Shown here: in pieces, positions 5,148 through 5,524 of the stretch
Numbering within the stretch: the first letter of the stretch is position 1
How the letters are laid out: the number at the start of each line of letters is the position of its first letter
DNA from: Clostridiales bacterium
Lineage (GTDB): Bacteria > Bacillota > Clostridia > Oscillospirales > Oscillospiraceae
Assembly: GCA_021201515.1 (NCBI GenBank)
Contig: JAJQET010000072.1
Location: 1 to 5,524, forward strand
Reading direction: 5' to 3'
Length of the DNA: 5,524 nucleotides
Position numbers and translations under genes: made by a program
The notes under the pieces: generated by a model
Seen by the model: only the letters and a program-made list of their open reading frames with translations
Told to the model about the DNA's origin: nothing
The model's database searches: none

Positions 5148-5154
5148 CGTCCCG

Positions 5155-5524
5155 TCAATTCTTCGTCAATCGGGGGTTTCCGTCGGAAAAGGTCATATCC
5201 AGGGTGCCGGTGTCCCCGTCCTCCCAGTTGGCGTCCACATAATTCTCCAGCACGCCCAAAATCAGCTTCGCCTTGTAGTCATAGTCCTCATCCTGTAACA
5301 GCAGGATGGTCAGGCGGTTCTGGTAGTTGACAACAATCTCGCTCTCCCCGCTGAGGTCGATGGAGACCACGTCCTCCAGCAGCCCCCGGTTCTGGAAGGA
5401 GGGCAGCAGGTTCAGCAGGCTTTCCAGCATCAGGCTCTGGCTCCGCTCTCCGTCTCCCTCCACGGAGATGACGCTCCCCGTCTCCGGCGTGGCCAGGGTC
5501 AGGCCGATGATGTAGGGGTAGCCC
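5155..5524 (-). CDS. ftsQ: Cell division protein FtsQ/DivIB, C-terminal part (5' end outside window)
   Basis: The frame is open to the right edge, so only the last 122 or so residues are visible; the GTG at 5461-5463 is internal. FtsQ/DivIB is a bitopic membrane protein that links FtsL, FtsB and the septal peptidoglycan synthase. The visible piece fits its extracytoplasmic beta domain. It begins GYPYIIGLTLATPETGSV, which resembles the (L/Y)PxITG segment opening that domain. An amphipathic helix follows (SLMLESLLNLLPSF), then VSIDLSGESEIVVNYQNRL and, later, an LILGVLENY helix before a short C-terminal strand, as in DivIB structures. The position directly upstream of ftsZ supports the call. The membrane anchor and POTRA domain cannot be seen, so the assignment rests on the short domain plus context. 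Confidence 0.75.
   Translation of the reverse strand, partial: GYPYIIGLTLATPETGSVISVEGDGERSQSLMLESLLNLLPSFQNRGLLEDVVSIDLSGESEIVVNYQNRLTILLLQDEDYDYKAKLILGVLENYVDANWEDGDTGTLDMTFSDGNPRLTKN

Noticed and set aside
3828..5330. A 500-codon open frame on the plus strand opposite ftsZ and ftsQ
   Set aside because: It lies antisense to ftsZ and ftsQ, both recognisable genes. Its translation is Gly/Leu/His-rich with no family resemblance, as expected from the complement of a GC-rich gene.
1..5524. CRISPR array, tRNA, rRNA, insertion sequence or phage module
   Set aside because: I saw no repeated spacer pattern, cloverleaf, transposase or integrase frame, or flanking direct repeats on either strand.

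Overview
The window is a GC-rich, gene-dense stretch of bacterial chromosome. Its content and style point to a Gram-positive Clostridia, most likely a gut Oscillospiraceae relative. The reasons are strong AGGAGG-type ribosome binding sites, GTG use as a start, an ftsQ-ftsZ pair with no ftsA between them, and a chimeric helix-turn-helix/membrane protein of a kind common in that group. The taxonomic guess is inference; no rRNA or other marker is present to settle it.

Layout from left to right. (1) The window opens inside a plus-strand sodium:dicarboxylate/amino-acid symporter gene (SDF/DAACS family) that lacks its N-terminus only because of the window edge; it ends at 1102. (2) A perfect 34-bp inverted repeat at 1114-1147 separates it from a convergent minus-strand gene. 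(3) That gene (1159-2478) encodes an XRE-type DNA-binding domain fused to six predicted membrane helices and an acidic extracytoplasmic domain. It has its own candidate extended -10 promoter, with an operator-like dyad at the predicted transcription start. (4) A minus-strand group follows, in transcription order: the 3' end of ftsQ/divIB (cut by the right edge), ftsZ, a CoA-pyrophosphatase-like Nudix hydrolase, and a stand-alone LarC C-terminal-domain protein. This group ends at a strong U-tract terminator (2549-2613), just upstream of the XRE gene.

ftsZ has a textbook sigma-A promoter (TTGACC, 17 bp, TAAAAT) below a run of A-tracts, plus a small leader hairpin. ftsZ can therefore be transcribed independently of ftsQ, and nudix and larC2 probably ride on the ftsZ transcript because no terminator with a U-tract separates them. 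The ftsZ-nudix gap instead holds a long hairpin that ends next to the nudix ribosome binding site. The shared transcript joins division (FtsQ, FtsZ) with two enzymes of no obvious division role, which looks like chromosomal neighbourhood rather than a pathway.

I found no mobile element, CRISPR array, RNA gene or clear defence system. The points most worth a second look are the LarC2 domain without LarC1, the symporter lacking the substrate-carboxylate arginine, the atypical FtsZ C-terminal peptide, and the membrane-bound XRE regulator with its candidate operator. Start codons for ftsZ, nudix and larC2 were moved inward from the longest open frames on ribosome-binding-site evidence.
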